Shown here piece by piece: positions 12,111 to 24,039 of a DNA stretch of 64,000 bases. Both the position numbers and the translations under genes were made by a program. The stretch's first letter is position 1; each line of letters starts with the position of its first letter. A model generated the notes under the pieces. It was not told the DNA's origin. It made no database searches and worked only from the letters and a program-made list of their open reading frames with translations. Source of the DNA: Solanum dulcamara (Eukaryota; Streptophyta; Magnoliopsida; Solanales; Solanaceae); the NCBI RefSeq assembly GCF_947179165.1, contig NC_077245.1:22729740-22793739 (forward strand), read 5' to 3'.

Positions 12111-12974
12111 GCTTATTGAAATTCGACTTAATAAAATCAATCTACAATACACCAAATATTTGATCGATACTTGAGGAATTAAGTAGCTTTCAACATAAAA
12201 ATTAAGATATACAAGTCGTGCAACACATGATTAGAATAGAAGATTCAATTCCCAGAAAGAATAAAAATCTTAAAACTGTCCAGTTCCCCCAAATCATATC
12301 AACTACTAAGTTATCAATTGTTTGAACAAGACTAAAAAAAACAAAATATGAAATTACTCTCTCCGCAGCAAAATAAATGCACAAAAGCAATTAAAAAAAA
12401 CTAAACTAAAGGATAAAAAGAACTAAGAAATACCTTTTCACACTATAATGATCGTTGAGGAAAAAAATATAATAGTGCCTAATGGCTTCTGACTCCTTAA
12501 AACTTGAAAAGAGATAATAGAATTGAGAAGAGAGAAGGATAAAGACTAAATAATTTTTGCTTCTCCTTTTGAAAAAGTATAGGAGAACAAAGAAGCTAGA
12601 AGAAGAAGAAGATAAAAAATTAAAAGGTAAAGAGTTTTGTTTAATAACTAAGTGGGTCTATTCTTTTTTAATTTAAAAAGTCAAAAGAGAACTTCTTGTT
12701 TTTAATTAAAGAAAAACGGAACTGTTTCGTCTTTGTCGTAACCACAAAGTTAAAGTAGAAAAATTAAATAATATGCGCAATTCAGCTAGAACCTAAGACT
12801 CTAAGGGCAAATTTGCATACCTGGATCACTGGGCTATCTTTTTTTAATATGTCAAGGTAGTTCAATAATTAGTATGTATCTGAAAATATCAATATTTAAC
12901 ATATATTCTCATAAAAAAATTTCAATGAAGATTGTTCATTTGATCACTCTTAGCTAGGTGTATCTCCACCCCTG

Positions 12975-14553
12975 CTCCTCCTCCTTCTTCTCCTCGTTCT
13001 TCTTCTTTCTTCGTCTCCTTCTTCTTCTCTTTTTTTAAAAAAAATTGATATACCACAAACGTAAATCCTTTCAAGCGAATTATATATCACAATACTCAAA
13101 AACATCGAGATGATTTCATATCTAAATTTTGGGACTGATTAAAGGTGATTTTAAGTTGATCGAGATTGAATAGCCAGTGTATACTTTATGCATGGTCATT
13201 GTATACTTCATGTATAGTCAGTGTATACTTCATAAATAGTTAAGCTATATTCAAATTTTTGAATATATCATAATGTATAGTTAGTGTATAGATCATGTAT
13301 AAATAATCTATATTGTATAGTTATTGTATACTCTCTATGACTTTTGACAATTTATATTGTGTAGTTAGTGTATACTTCCTATTATTTTTGACTATTTTTA
13401 TGTAAATAAAATATAAGTATAGTTATTTTAAACTAATTACTTTATTAAATATATTTCAAACTATCCTACTTATTAATTTTGATAAATCCCATGGAGTTCT
13501 TCGAATTTATTTATCAAAGTTTCTATTATATTGATAACAATTATCAATAGTTTACTCATATGTGTCCATCAATTATGGTCATAATTTCACGAGGAAAGGC
13601 TACTGATATTTTATTTTTTACATTCATACTTTTTTTTGGTAAAATTGATTAGTAAATACGTTCCTTCTTCTTAGTACACAAAGTCATTAAACTAATTACT
13701 TTTATTTATAACAGCTAAATGAAATCTAAGCATTAAATGCTAGTATACATATATAACAATACATCACTATAGCAGTCATGAAATTTTCAAAGAAACATTG
13801 CTACTATAACGAGATTTGACTGTACAATCCTATTATTTGTAAAATCGATCTATACTTTTGCGAACAACTCTTTGATACTTATATTATATAAATAAATTAA
13901 AAAAATTATAGAAATTTCACTAGTTTAGGAGCTAATTACTTAGACACATTCTAATTTGCAATATTATGAATTTTATCAAATTTTGGTGCATTCAGATACG
14001 TTCAGATATTGGGATAAATAGAGTTAAAAATAGGTGTAATTTATTCAAGATACATTGTATCCAAGTGGATTCGCATTATCTATATTCATCGACAAATCTC
14101 GCTCGCCTCCCTCGTCTCCTTCCCATCTCACTCGCCACTCTTCTATGTATCTAGTATCTTTGACACATGCGAATTACACTACCTACATATAGATACATGT
14201 ATCTAGTGTATATCTGGTGTGATTCACATGTATTTGGGATACATGACTATCTCGCTCGCCTATTTCCCTATTTTTAATGTATTTGATAGCAAAAATACAT
14301 ATATCTAGGTGTATCTTTCATAATATATGATAGAAAATTCTTAATTAGTGGTAAGATACGTAATTATTTGAAAGTATAGATAGAATTAGTATATATAGTA
14401 TGAATGCATGTCTTATAAGATAGTTTCTCCATAAATTAATTACTCATGCAACTAATATTTTAAAATTCCCTTTAAAATTTGTTTTTTGGGGAAAACTTTT
14501 ATGAGTGATTGTGACCGCAAGCTAATTGTAACATTCTCAAGAATATATCTAAT
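12975..14553. other. AT-rich intergenic stretch with microsatellite and short repeats
   Basis: Positions 12975-13035 are a CTC/TTC tract that continues the one before 583. Positions 13177-13400 hold an imperfect tandem repeat listed separately. Positions 13990-14330 are rich in GATACAT/ATGTATC words around a CTCGCTCGCC patch, suggestive of an old MITE, but I could not fix its ends. No gene is visible. Confidence 0.5.
13177..13400. repeat. Imperfect 22-bp tandem repeat
   Basis: Three clear adjacent units of about 22 bp with the core CAGTGTATACTTCATGTATA at 13177-13240, followed by decayed copies to about 13400. Confidence 0.7.
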
Positions 14554-14556
14554 TTA

Positions 14557-15808
14557 GAGCCTGTTTGGCATTGCTATTGGGAGGCCAAGAATACTTATTT
14601 TGAGATTAAAACACTTTTTTGGAGAAATTAAGATGTTTGGCTAATCAGTAAAATTGCTTTTAATCGAAAGCAGGAGTAGTATTTCTATTGTTGGGAAGAA
14701 GCTAAGAATTTCTGCTTCTTCAAAAAAGCAGAAGCAGAAGATTATTTTTTTAAGACCAAACTATCCTTGCCATATATACATATTTACTAATATACCTCTT
14801 ATATTTATACATAATGGTAGTTAGGCCATCGTTGTTATATGGTATAGAGTGGTGGCCAATCAAGAACTCTCATGTTCATAAGATGCATGTTGCGGAGATA
14901 AAGATGTTGAGATGGATCTGTGGACATACTAGGAATCATAAAATTAGGAACGAGGTTATTCGAGAGAGGGAAAGAATGACCTCTGTGGCATACAAGATGA
15001 GAGAAGCGAGATTGAGATGGTTTGGACATGTGTAGAGGAGGTGTGTCGATGCCCTAGTTAGGAGGTGCGAGCGGTTGGATTTGGGGGTTATAAGAGGGGT
15101 AGGGGTAGACCGAAAAAGTATTGGAGAAATCTGATTAGACAGGATATGGTGCAACTTCATATCACCGAGGAAATGACCTTAGATAGAAAAGAGTGGAGGT
15201 CGCGTATTAGGGTAGAAGGTTAGCAGGGGTAGAATGTTGTATTGCCTTGTGACGGTTTAGGGTTGGTCTTAGGTCTAGGCGTGCCAGTATAGTTATGTTG
15301 TTGTTGCCCTTTGATTATCACTTTATTTTGCTATTAGTATTGTTCTTATCTTGTAGAATTTGTATGGTATGATTTGTATATGTACTATTGCTCTGTCTTT
15401 TTTTGGGACTGATACTTTTGAGCCGAGGTTCTTTCGGAAACAGCCTCTCTATCTCTATGAGGTAGTGGTAAGGTCTGCGTACACTCTATCCTCCCAGACC
15501 CCACTTGTGGGACTTCATTGGGTATGTTGTTGTTGTTGTTGATGATGATGATTTAATATATTATATAATTAAAATAATTTCTTTTTATAAAATAATCTTA
15601 ATATTAGAAGTGCATTGATACTTGTCATTTTTTGTAATTTGACTCTCAAAAGCACTTTATAAAAAAGATTAGCCAAACACCACATGTTTATCAAAAATAC
15701 TTTTCAAATGAATTAGCCAAACATATTATTTTTTTTCAGAAGAACTTTTATTATAAAGCTATTTTTAAAAAGTGCTTCTAAAAATAAGCAGCAAAGCAAA
15801 ACAGTCTC
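14557..15808. mobile_element. PIF/Harbinger-type element carrying a LINE fragment
   Basis: The left end reads GAGCCTGTTTGGCATTGCT; the right end, reverse-complemented, reads GAGACTGTTTTGCTTTGCT. Both are flanked by TTA (14554-14556 and 15809-15811), the 3-bp target duplication typical of PIF/Harbinger. The subterminal arms also match one another loosely, both containing ATGTTTGGCTAAT. No transposase is present. The centre is occupied by a 5'-truncated RTE LINE at 14812-15552, so the element's own length is about 510 bp. Confidence 0.75.
14812..15552 (+). mobile_element. RTE-type LINE, 5'-truncated 3' end with (TTG)n tail
   Basis: The translation from 14814 (RPSLLYGIEWWPIKNSHVHK, then MLRWICGHTR and ARLRWFGHV) matches the C-terminal end of plant RTE reverse transcriptases. 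A frameshifted continuation gives a GRGRPKKYWRNL-like stretch near 15095-15130. The 3' untranslated end (15420-15540) has the GGTAAGGTCTGCGTACACTC phrase and ends in TTG repeats running into GAT repeats. That tail is known from Solanaceae RTE LINEs and from SINEs that share their 3' ends. Target duplications could not be identified. Confidence 0.85.
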
Positions 15809-16139
15809 TTAGTCAAAATTTAAATCACACTAAATTCATGTAATTAACTAAATGTAAGGAAATCTTTTAGTTTTGCTAGCCCTATATTACTATTCTTTTG
15901 TTCTTTACTAAATGGAGATAATTAAAGCGGAAATTTTGTCTACTTTGAAAAACACAGTATTTAGCATCATATAATAACTAATTCTAAAATATTGTATAGG
16001 ATCAACAATTGGTGGAATATATTATTAGTGCTTGTTCTAATCCAAAATGTGTAGCACATTTATAAGGTGAATGCATAGCTAAAAAATAGAGATAATATCT
16101 TAAGTGGTTACTCAACTAAAAATTCTTTTTACAAAAATC

Positions 16140-16400
16140 ACTTAATTAAGGATTTTATTTTCATAAAATGTCATTGAACTCTTTTTTATAACCTCAAAGT
16201 CACTCAACTAAGTGTTTTTCACAGAAAGTTACTCAACTAAGAATTCTTTTCATAGAAAGTCACTCAACTAAGAATTTTTTTCGCAGAAAGTCACTCAACT
16301 AAGAATTCTTTTCAGAGAAAGTCACTCAAATAAGAATTCTTTTCGCAAAAAATCATTCAATTAAGAATTCTTTTCACAGGATGTCACCCAACTTTCTTTT
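16140..16400. repeat. 31-bp tandem repeat in the left inverted-repeat arm
   Basis: Six to seven units with the core AAGTCACTCAACTAAGAATT and a variable TTTTCGCAGA tail. The period of 31 was counted between successive CACTCAACTAAG words at 16261 and 16292. The right arm carries only two or three degenerate copies of this word. Confidence 0.8.
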
Positions 16401-16848
16401 ATAACTTCAAAGTCACTAAACTATGAATATTTTACCTAAAAAGTTGCCCAATCCATTTAATTTATTTTCCATTGAAATTTATTGACATGAATTTTTTATT
16501 TAAAATATCTAACCTTTTGTTAGAATATAATAAAAACATTTAAAATTTAAAAAATTTAATAAAATTATTTTTTAAATGAATAGAAAAGTTAACGACTGCG
16601 TGCACATATAACAATTTTCATTAAGCTTCAAATACTAAAATGTTATTAGGAAACAAAATAATAATTTATATATAATAAGGTGATAGCTAAGGAAAACAAT
16701 AAAGTGGCAATACTTACGTATGTGAAACTGCACAACTAACCTAAGGTGGATTAGTTATTTGTCACATGATTAATTTGAACCCTATGCTTTTAAATTTTGA
16801 GATTTGTTTGTTCTAAAAAAGATATATATAATAACTCAATAAGCCTAA

Positions 16849-17712
16849 GTGCCCGTTTGGCCATCGATATGAAATCATAATATGAAATTATAAGATGAAG
16901 TTGAAGTTTTATTTGGATATGCCACTTTTTATGTTGTATGTTTTCTCATTAACATAAAATCCCATAAGTCGTATAACAATTAAAATTATCCCAATTCTTT
17001 ATTCAATCTTTACCAAATAAACAAAAGTTTATTAAATTACATAATATGCTATCAGAAAACTATTCTTAAAAAAATACAACATTTATTAATCAAACCTTAA
17101 TTAATTCAACAAAAAATAGAATTAAATATAAGTTGTAGTGTACTAGTCTTTAATATAATCCTCCCATATAGTACGGACAATCTCTTCTCATTGATCTTGC
17201 ATTTCTCGATCATATGACCGAGAAGACGAACCAACATTGCTACTTTGAGCCATTTGTTGGTCAATATCATCAATAACTATATCTTCATGTTTATAAAGTA
17301 TATCTTATCCCATTGTGAAATTGATGTCATTGTTGTGAGTCTTGTCCACTTAATATAATGATAAAAAATTATTTTTTATTAAACGTTGAATGAAGTAGTA
17401 AAAAAATTGATTGGTAAATAAATTTGATAAAAAATAATGAATTTGGTGAATTAAATAGTAAAATAGGAATTAATTTTATTTACATATGAAACAAATGGTA
17501 AGTAGATATAAATGTGGAGTTGTTTTTGTAAAATATAAACTTGTGGGTCAATTTTTGTGTTTGAAAAATCTTAAATCATGATTTGAAATTCCCAAATCAT
17601 GATTTTTGGAGAATTTGGAATTTTATCTCATGATATGAAATCACATGTCCAAACACTGATTTCATCTCATAATTTCATATTGCAATTTTATATTGTAGGT
17701 CCAAACGCCTGC
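16849..17712. mobile_element. PIF/Harbinger-type element with remnant of an ORF1-like gene
   Basis: The left end is GTGCCCGTTTGGCCATCG; the right end, reverse-complemented, is GCAGGCGTTTGGACC. TAA flanks both sides (16846-16848 and 17713-17715). The arms share ATGAAAT-rich subterminal sequence (16868-16890 and 17620-17690). On the minus strand, 17150-17275 reads MAQSSNVGSSSRSYDREMQ, a stop, then EEIVRTIWEDYI, which resembles a fragment of a Harbinger accessory (Myb-like) protein. That last assignment is tentative. Confidence 0.75.
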
Positions 17713-18173
17713 TAATTGAGTTTGTTAAATATTGTATCGTATTCAAATTATTACAGGTCAAACGACAAAAGGGCTAACGTTATTGTTTATCCTAATGTCA
17801 ATAGGAAGATTCTTTACATCTTGTTTGCGGGATTGTAAAATATTGTATCATATTAAATTTTATGTCAACAAATTTTAATGAAAAATTAATTAAATAAGTT
17901 GGGTGAAATTGTAGGTAAAATATTCATAGTTGAGTGATTTTGAGGTTCTAAAAGAAAGATGTGTAATTTTCTGAGAAAAAAATATTTAATTGAGTGATTT
18001 TTTATGAAAAAATTCTTAATTGAGTAACTTTGATGGTATAAAGAAGAGATGTACCATTTAAGATATATTATGTCCTATAAATTATAGGCAGCCAAACTTT
18101 CGACCAGAAATTAGGCATGCAGCTGTCCTATAGTCCCCAATCCTACTTCACTTTGTACTAAGTCATTATGTCA

Positions 18174-18180
18174 TATATAA
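18174..18180 (+). promoter_or_regulatory. Possible TATA box of the Mpv17-like locus
   Basis: TATATAA lies 86 bp upstream of the ATG at 18266, within tcatatataaagcc, a typical plant TATA context. It suggests the locus was once a normally promoted gene. Confidence 0.55.
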
Positions 18181-18265
18181 AGCCAACATAAGAGCAATTG
18201 TTTGAAGACCTCTCTCTTTCACTTTCAAACCAAACAAAAAAAAAAAGAAGAAGAAGAAATGAGTG

Positions 18266-20174
18266 ATGTTTGTTTCTTTCCTGAGAAATAGCTTCAAGCT
18301 GGCGCACAAATATCCTATATCATGATGATATTAGGCATTTCTCATCATCTGTTGGAGCTGCTTCTTCCAGCAAAGTTGGGTTCATTGGGTGGTATATACA
18401 AATGCTACACTCTCGCCCCATTCTCTCATCAAGACCATTACTTGCACTCTTATTGTCACTGCTGCTGATTTGACTTCACAGATACATACTATTCTTCTAC
18501 CCGTTATAAGTATTAAGGACATCTCCAACTTTGGTGCAAAGTTGTTTCAATCCATGCCAAATTTTGCACCAAATTTGATGTGTGAATAGTGTAGCACCAA
18601 TTCTCCTTTATTATTATTTTATACCATACTTTTAATTATATATTATATAAATTGGTATGCTTTAATTAAAATATTTTATTAGTTTTACGTAATATTTTTA
18701 TAATATCAATTTTAGATTAAAATTTTAATTTTTTTATATATTATTTTCCTTTACTTGAATTTTTTTGAAATTAAATTTATGTTAATTCTACTATATATTT
18801 GAATTGGATATAAGTACAATTAACCTTGACAAAAATTAAATATGCAAAAATATAAATTGGTGAATATATTAACTTCATGTATTATAATGCACAATATGAT
18901 AATTGAGGATGAGCTTGATCTTAACGCACCAATTCAAGATGCTTTAGATGGTTCAAGTCCGATGGTAGAAATGGCAGTAGATGAAAATTATCGATTTTAA
19001 CAATTTCTTGCTCGACATCAAATAATTAAGGACGATGAAGCTCATTTTGAACTACGTAATGCATTAATAGAGCATTTATGGGAGCACCGTAGTGATCTTG
19101 GAGGTTGAATATTCATGTAGAACTTAAAATAAAATTTTCAATTGCGTAATGTTTATTTAATTATATTTCGTTAATGATTTCACTTTGATTTGTGTTGTCC
19201 ATTATTATGTATAATATGTAATATTTGCTAGCAATTTATATTATTTAAAAAATTATGATATAAAATAATTTTATATTAAATGACTATAATTTGAAACAAT
19301 ATGAAAATTATATATAGTGAATGTTTTTTAGAAAGAATTTTGTTTTATGAATTAAGAAATAGTAAATGAAATAAGAAATAATAATATAATAATAAAAAGA
19401 GAAAAAAAAAATTGATGTAAAATTTGGTGCAGTAGATTGGAGCATCAAATTTGGTGCTGGGGTTGGAGACGCCCTAATTAGTCTGTGTTCAAAACAGTGT
19501 CTTATATATAATACATGTACTATGTTTTGACCGTGGACAGACAATTGTAGCTGGGTCATTTTCAGGGCAGTATGATCTAATAAGAACACTGCGGTTAGCA
19601 AGCTTTGCAGTGGTTATTTTAAGGCCTTCACTTCATGTCTTGTACAACTCACTCTCAGCATTCCTTCCAAAACGTGACGTCCTTTCAACATTGAAAAAGA
19701 TAGCTTTAGGACAGATCCCAAATGGACCTACGATGAATGCTATCTTCTTCTCCTTGAACGCCGCAGCACAAGGTATATATAGTACTTGACCCATTAATTC
19801 AAGTATATAATATTGGATAATTTTGATGCTTATACATATCTATCTCTCATTTTGCTACGCTAGGTAAAAGTAGTTCAGAAATTGTGGCAAGACTGAAACG
19901 TGACTTGGTTCCTACTGCTGTTAATGGTCTTGTGTATTGGCCTATATGTGATTTTATCACATTCACATTTGTCCCCGTTCATTTACAGGTATGCTAAAGG
20001 TTTCTTAATTTAAACTCTTTCCTAGATAATGTGTACCTATATCTTTTTGAGAAGATAACCAAATTGATTTTGTTATTGTTTTGACAGTCACTTGTGAACA
20101 ACACATTTTCTTATGTGTGGAATATCTACCTGATGTCCAAGGCAAGCCAACGGAAAGTATCAGCTTCAGCATAA
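18266..20174 (+). pseudogene. Mpv17/PMP22-family membrane protein, decayed copy
   Basis: Mpv17/PMP22 proteins are small four-helix channel-like proteins of peroxisomes, mitochondria or plastids. Exon 1 (18266-18481) starts MFVSFLRNSFKLAHKYPIS, then shifts frame near 18322 to give DDIRHFSSS and GFIGWYIQMLHSRPILS, then shifts back near 18430 to give IKTITCTLIVTAADLTSQ. The frame between the shifts is closed by TGA, TGA and TAG. The donor after DLTSQ reads CAG|AT instead of CAG|GT. Exon 2 (19541-19772; SYDL-type QYDLIRTLRLAS, then LGQIPNGPTMNAIFFSLNAA), exon 3 (19864-19988; IVARLKRDLVP, NGLVYWPICDFITF) and exon 4 (20088-20174; NNTFSYVWNIYLMSKASQ, TAA stop) have correct splice sites and are fully open. 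Intron 1 holds a Harbinger element (18517-19474). The damage is confined to exon 1, so a sequencing or assembly error cannot be excluded. Confidence 0.8.
18517..19474 (+). mobile_element. PIF/Harbinger deletion derivative with transposase C-terminus
   Basis: The ends are GGACATCTCCAACTTTGG and, reverse-complemented, GGGCGTCTCCAACCCCAG. TAA flanks both sides (18514-18516 and 19475-19477). Plus-strand positions 18878-19108 encode the C-terminal end of a HARBI1-type DDE nuclease: CIIMHNMIIEDELDL, then after one stop FLARHQIIKDDEAHFELRN and ALIEHLWEH, ending in TGA. The N-terminal two-thirds of the nuclease is missing. It lies in intron 1 of the Mpv17-like locus and in the same orientation. Confidence 0.85.
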
Positions 20175-20875
20175 TTTTGCATTAGCTTTTGTACCATGTC
20201 TCTTCTTCCTAATAATAATTTTGCATCACATTTTGTAGTTCTTAATTTCTTGTAAACCAGTCTTGTTGTTATAGAAATTACATATTCTATAATGAACATT
20301 AGTGACAATCATAATATAGGATGTAAGTCCAGATATCGTACCCACATAGACTTGTCGGTTTGATGGTCTAATTTGAATTATTACTTCAGCTATTCAGTAA
20401 GTAACAAATAATTTTGGACTTATGTTTTACTAGACTGAGTTTAACTAAGATCACAGCATGTTTATTGCAAGACGAAGATTCGTTTTATGTAATTCAGATG
20501 AGAGACGGATTCAGGGTCATGACAGTTTAACAATCCGGTTCAGTTATCCAATTTCACATTTAATTATTTTCCTGAGTTACTAGTTGCAGGTTCATATTAC
20601 TTATTGAGCATCATGTCGATAACTCTAAGACTACTCGCCTATTCCTAACACCTATATTCCTATGGTCGTTGATCAACAGTGAAGTGCATTTAAAATTAAT
20701 CTGTATCAACTAAGCAAGGCTAACGGTATATTCCTATCCACGTTAGCAAATCGATACTCTTTCCCTATAAAGTTCAAAATCAGGCTCTACTTTTTCTTAT
20801 TACACTCGCGAATTCCCTCTCCCAAATTCAATTTACGAGCCACAAATAGTATTCGATAGTTGGCTTAAAAATCAA
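20175..20875. other. Downstream flank of the Mpv17-like locus
   Basis: AT-rich sequence without recognisable genes. It ends at the target duplication ATAATTAA (20876-20883) of the adjoining hAT element. It includes the former 3' untranslated region of the Mpv17-like locus. Confidence 0.5.
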
Positions 20876-21550
20876 ATAATTAATAAAACTGTCAAATGGG
20901 CCAGTTGGCCCCCTAACCGCCCCCCTAAGACCTGCCCATTAAAGGCCCAACACGGGGAAGATCGGACCGGGTATCGGTCCAACATAAAAAAAATTGGGCG
21001 ATTCGATGTATTTTTAGCCTCGGACAGGTAAGACCGGCCCGATAAGGGGACCGGTACGGGCCCATCGGTCTACCAGCCAGGTTCGACAATTTATTTATTT
21101 ATTCAGAAATTCTAGATGTTGGGCTAGATTCAAAAAGAGTCGTTGGGCCCAACGACTATATATAGTTGTTGGCCCAACGGCCAAATCTGAATATATGGCT
21201 ATTTTTAAACTAAAAAAAATTAATTAATCAAAAAAAAAATCTATAAATACCTACAACATTTAATCATTTTTTCGCACCAACAATCATTTAATTCTCTCAA
21301 TTCTTTCTCAATTTCTCAATTCTCTCTTAAAGTGATATCAATCTTTTATTATTTTTTGCAATTAACAACATCAAGTGGAAGTTTTTTCAACTTTCAAGTG
21401 TTCAACTTTTCATCAATTTTATGATTCTTTGTTTGATTCCGGTAATTTGGTATAATCGTTCCTTCTCTTGCTTTTATTTAATAAATTAATTCTAGTATAT
21501 TTAAATATTTAATTTTTGTGTTTATAATTTTTATTAGTTTAATTTGCATA

Positions 21551-23955
21551 ATGGATAGATTAAAAAATATAGGTAAAAAGGGTTAAAAATTTGTGTCCCG
21601 ACAGAGCTAGTGGTAGTAAGAAGAAAAGTGTTTCCGGTAGAGGTAGTACAAGTAGAAATTATTCTTGTATACCTAAAGCACCACCTAGTGAATTTGGAAA
21701 AATAGGTGTAGGTGCACATGATATGAATGAAAATAAATTTCAAGAAAATTACGGTATAGAAGAACCAAATGAATTTGAAGTAGAATTAGAACAAGATGAT
21801 AATGATGATGTGGATGTTACACCAACTAGTCCTGATGTAGATTTAGGTAATGTTCAATCTAGAACTGTTAATCTTCCTCCACGACCTATAAAAGAAAGAA
21901 GAAAAAAAAGTTTAGTATGACATTATTTTGAATGTATAGCCGGAATAACTAAAGTTCAATGTAAAGAGTGTAAAAAAAAATCGAGCATAAGACCGGGGGT
22001 AATAGAGGTGGAACGGGTCAATTGACTAGACATCTAGACAATGAGCATCCTGGTTGGAATGAACGAATAAGAGGTGCTACTGGTCCAGTTCAAGGTAGAA
22101 TAAACTCACAGATCGAAAAATTAACGTGGACGTATAATAAAATGAAGGACCATGAAGAGATAGCGAAAATGATAGTTGTGGGTTGTCTACCTTTTTCATT
22201 TGCTTCTTCTGATGCTTTTATTCATTATATACAATCAATTTATAATCTCATGTTTAACGGTATTCCTAGAAGTACTTGTAGATCAGATATTTTTAGACTT
22301 CATGGACAATATGCATATTATTTACGTTGGTTATTAACAAATCTTCCATGTAGAGTTTTACTTACTTCTGATCTTGGTTGTGCTATAAATAAAAATGATT
22401 ATTTAATTATTACTTGTCATTGGATAGATAGTGATTTTGTTATGCAAAAACATATTTTAGCATTTCAATATGATGAAGACTAAAGACATAATGCACAATT
22501 TATTTTTGATTCTATATCAATGGTTGCAAAATATTATGGTCTTGAACACAAAGTTTTTTGTATTTCTTTTAATAATGCATCTAATAACACCACTGCTATT
22601 AATTCTTTGAAAGCTGAGTTTTCCCCCCCTTTAGATGATATTTTTCATATTAGATGTACTTGTCATATATATAATTCAATTGTTAAAGATGGACTTTATT
22701 TTTTTGAGCCAACAATTGAAAAAATTAGGCATGTAGTTGGTTTTATTCAAGAAAATAATAGAAAAGCTAGACTTAAAGAATTTAAAAGAAAATGCGAGGA
22801 AAATAATCTTAGACCTAGATTAATGCCTGAAGAAATTGAAATTAGGTGGAATTCGACTTATGATTTTTTAAAGACTTGTAATAATTATAAAACCCTATAA
22901 CTACAACTTTTAATCAATATGCATATAAATTTCCCGATGTCATGTTGGAAGAATCTGATTGGACTAAAAATAATGATGTTGTTGTGGTTTTAGAAAATTT
23001 TTATTTGGCTACTCTTGAATTTTTTGGTGCTTATTATCCTACTGTTTCTAATATTTTAGCTTATTTAGCTGAAATTTCTATATTGCTTATGAAATATAAA
23101 AAGAAAGTTAATTACAAAGATGTTGTTGCTGAAATGATAAAAAAAATTAAAATATTTTTTTTTCTATTCCTCCTATTTATTTAATTGGTGCTATATTAAA
23201 TCCGTATATGAAATTTAATAATTTATCTGAATGTGTTCGCCTTATATATACTTCTATAGAAATTAAAAAAGATGAAGATCCTACTATGTTTAAGGCAATG
23301 GGTGATACAAGTGATCATATTCAAACATTATATAATCATTATATCGATTTACTTGATAATGTTACCCCTAGTCATATTGTTCCTCTATCTCGTCCTTCTG
23401 ACGAGCCATCATCTTCTAAAAGACAGGCACGTGGTATGTCTGTCCATGGTTTTTCTAATTTATCTATTTGAAATAGAATACAACCTACATCACAACGGAG
23501 CATAAATCGGGATGAGCTTAATTATTATTTGAGACAGTATCCAGAGACCTATGATGAAATAGTGTCACTATACTAGAATGGTGGAAGAACAATCAAAAAC
23601 AATATCCAGCACTATCAATCATGGCTAGGAATGTGCTAAATATTTCAATGTCAAATGTTGCATTGGGGAGCACATTTAGTCAAGGAAGACAGCAGATCGG
23701 AGGCAATCGACACTCTTTGGAGAGCAATGCCATGAATGTTTTAGTTTGCCTCAGAGATTGAATTATATTAGAGCGTAGGAATAAAGGAAGAGTAGAAGAT
23801 ACAGAAGAAGACGAAGAACTTGAAGAAATCATGTCAATTGGAGATCCTTCGGCACAAGCTAGTCTAAATTACGAATTAGTTGATTTTGAAAATTATGAGC
23901 CAATTCCTGTTAATGTTAATATAGATGAATTGGAGAAAATGATTCAAAATATGTA
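21551..23955 (+). pseudogene. hAT transposase relic (BED zinc finger, RNase-H-like core, hAT dimerisation)
   Basis: The first ATG (21551) is followed by a stop after 11 codons; the acidic N-terminal region then continues at 21591-21920. A BED zinc finger spans about 21915-22050: its conserved tryptophan codon is now a stop, the VQCKEC pair is present, and after a frameshift the QLTRHLDNEHPG half follows. The catalytic core runs through 22022-22483, 22520-22900, 22942-23184 and 23208-23471 in several frames; IHYIQSIYN, CTCHIYNSIVKDGL and EIEIRWNSTYDFL are family-typical. The dimerisation domain (about 23510-23700) includes WWKNNQKQYPALSIMARNVL, reconstructed across one frame change. It resembles Ac/RICESLEEPER-type transposases. 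Multiple stops make it non-functional. Confidence 0.9.
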
Positions 23956-24039
23956 GAAGTTACAATTTATTATATACAACTACTTGTAAGTTTGTAACCA
24001 CATTTTGAATTTTATCAATATATTAATAAAGTCAAAGTC

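Larger units (their letters stand above)
583..12974 (-). mobile_element. hAT DNA transposon (TTF/ZMYM-type transposase), interrupted by gypsy sequence
   Basis: The left end reads CAGTGGTAGAGCC and the right end, reverse-complemented, reads CAGGGGTGGAGAT, as in hAT elements of the ZMYM1-like group. The flanking 8-mers are CTTCTCTT (575-582) and CTCCTCCT (12975-12982), six of eight matching, and lie in a low-complexity pyrimidine tract, so the duplication alone is weak evidence. The transposase runs on the minus strand: its N-terminal part is at 10662-12110 and its C-terminal part at 1090-1608. Between them lie about 9 kb of unrelated gypsy LTR sequence. Both coding pieces have stops and frameshifts, so the element is dead. 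Sequences 583-1090 and 12110-12974 are its non-coding ends. Confidence 0.75.
16099..18062. mobile_element. Mutator-like element with long terminal inverted repeats, no transposase
   Basis: The left arm starts CTTAAGTGGTTACTCAAC; the right arm, reverse-complemented, starts CTTAAATGGTACATC. The arms stay alignable well inward through the phrases ACTATGAATATTTTACCTA and TTGACATGAA/TTGACATAAA. The right arm is about 205 bp (17858-18062). The left arm is about 400 bp (16099-16499) because it contains a 31-bp tandem expansion. Flanking 9-mers AGATAATAT (16090-16098) and ATATATTAT (18063-18071) match at seven of nine positions, which fits a Mutator-type duplication but is not strong. A Harbinger-type element is nested at 16849-17712. 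Confidence 0.6.
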
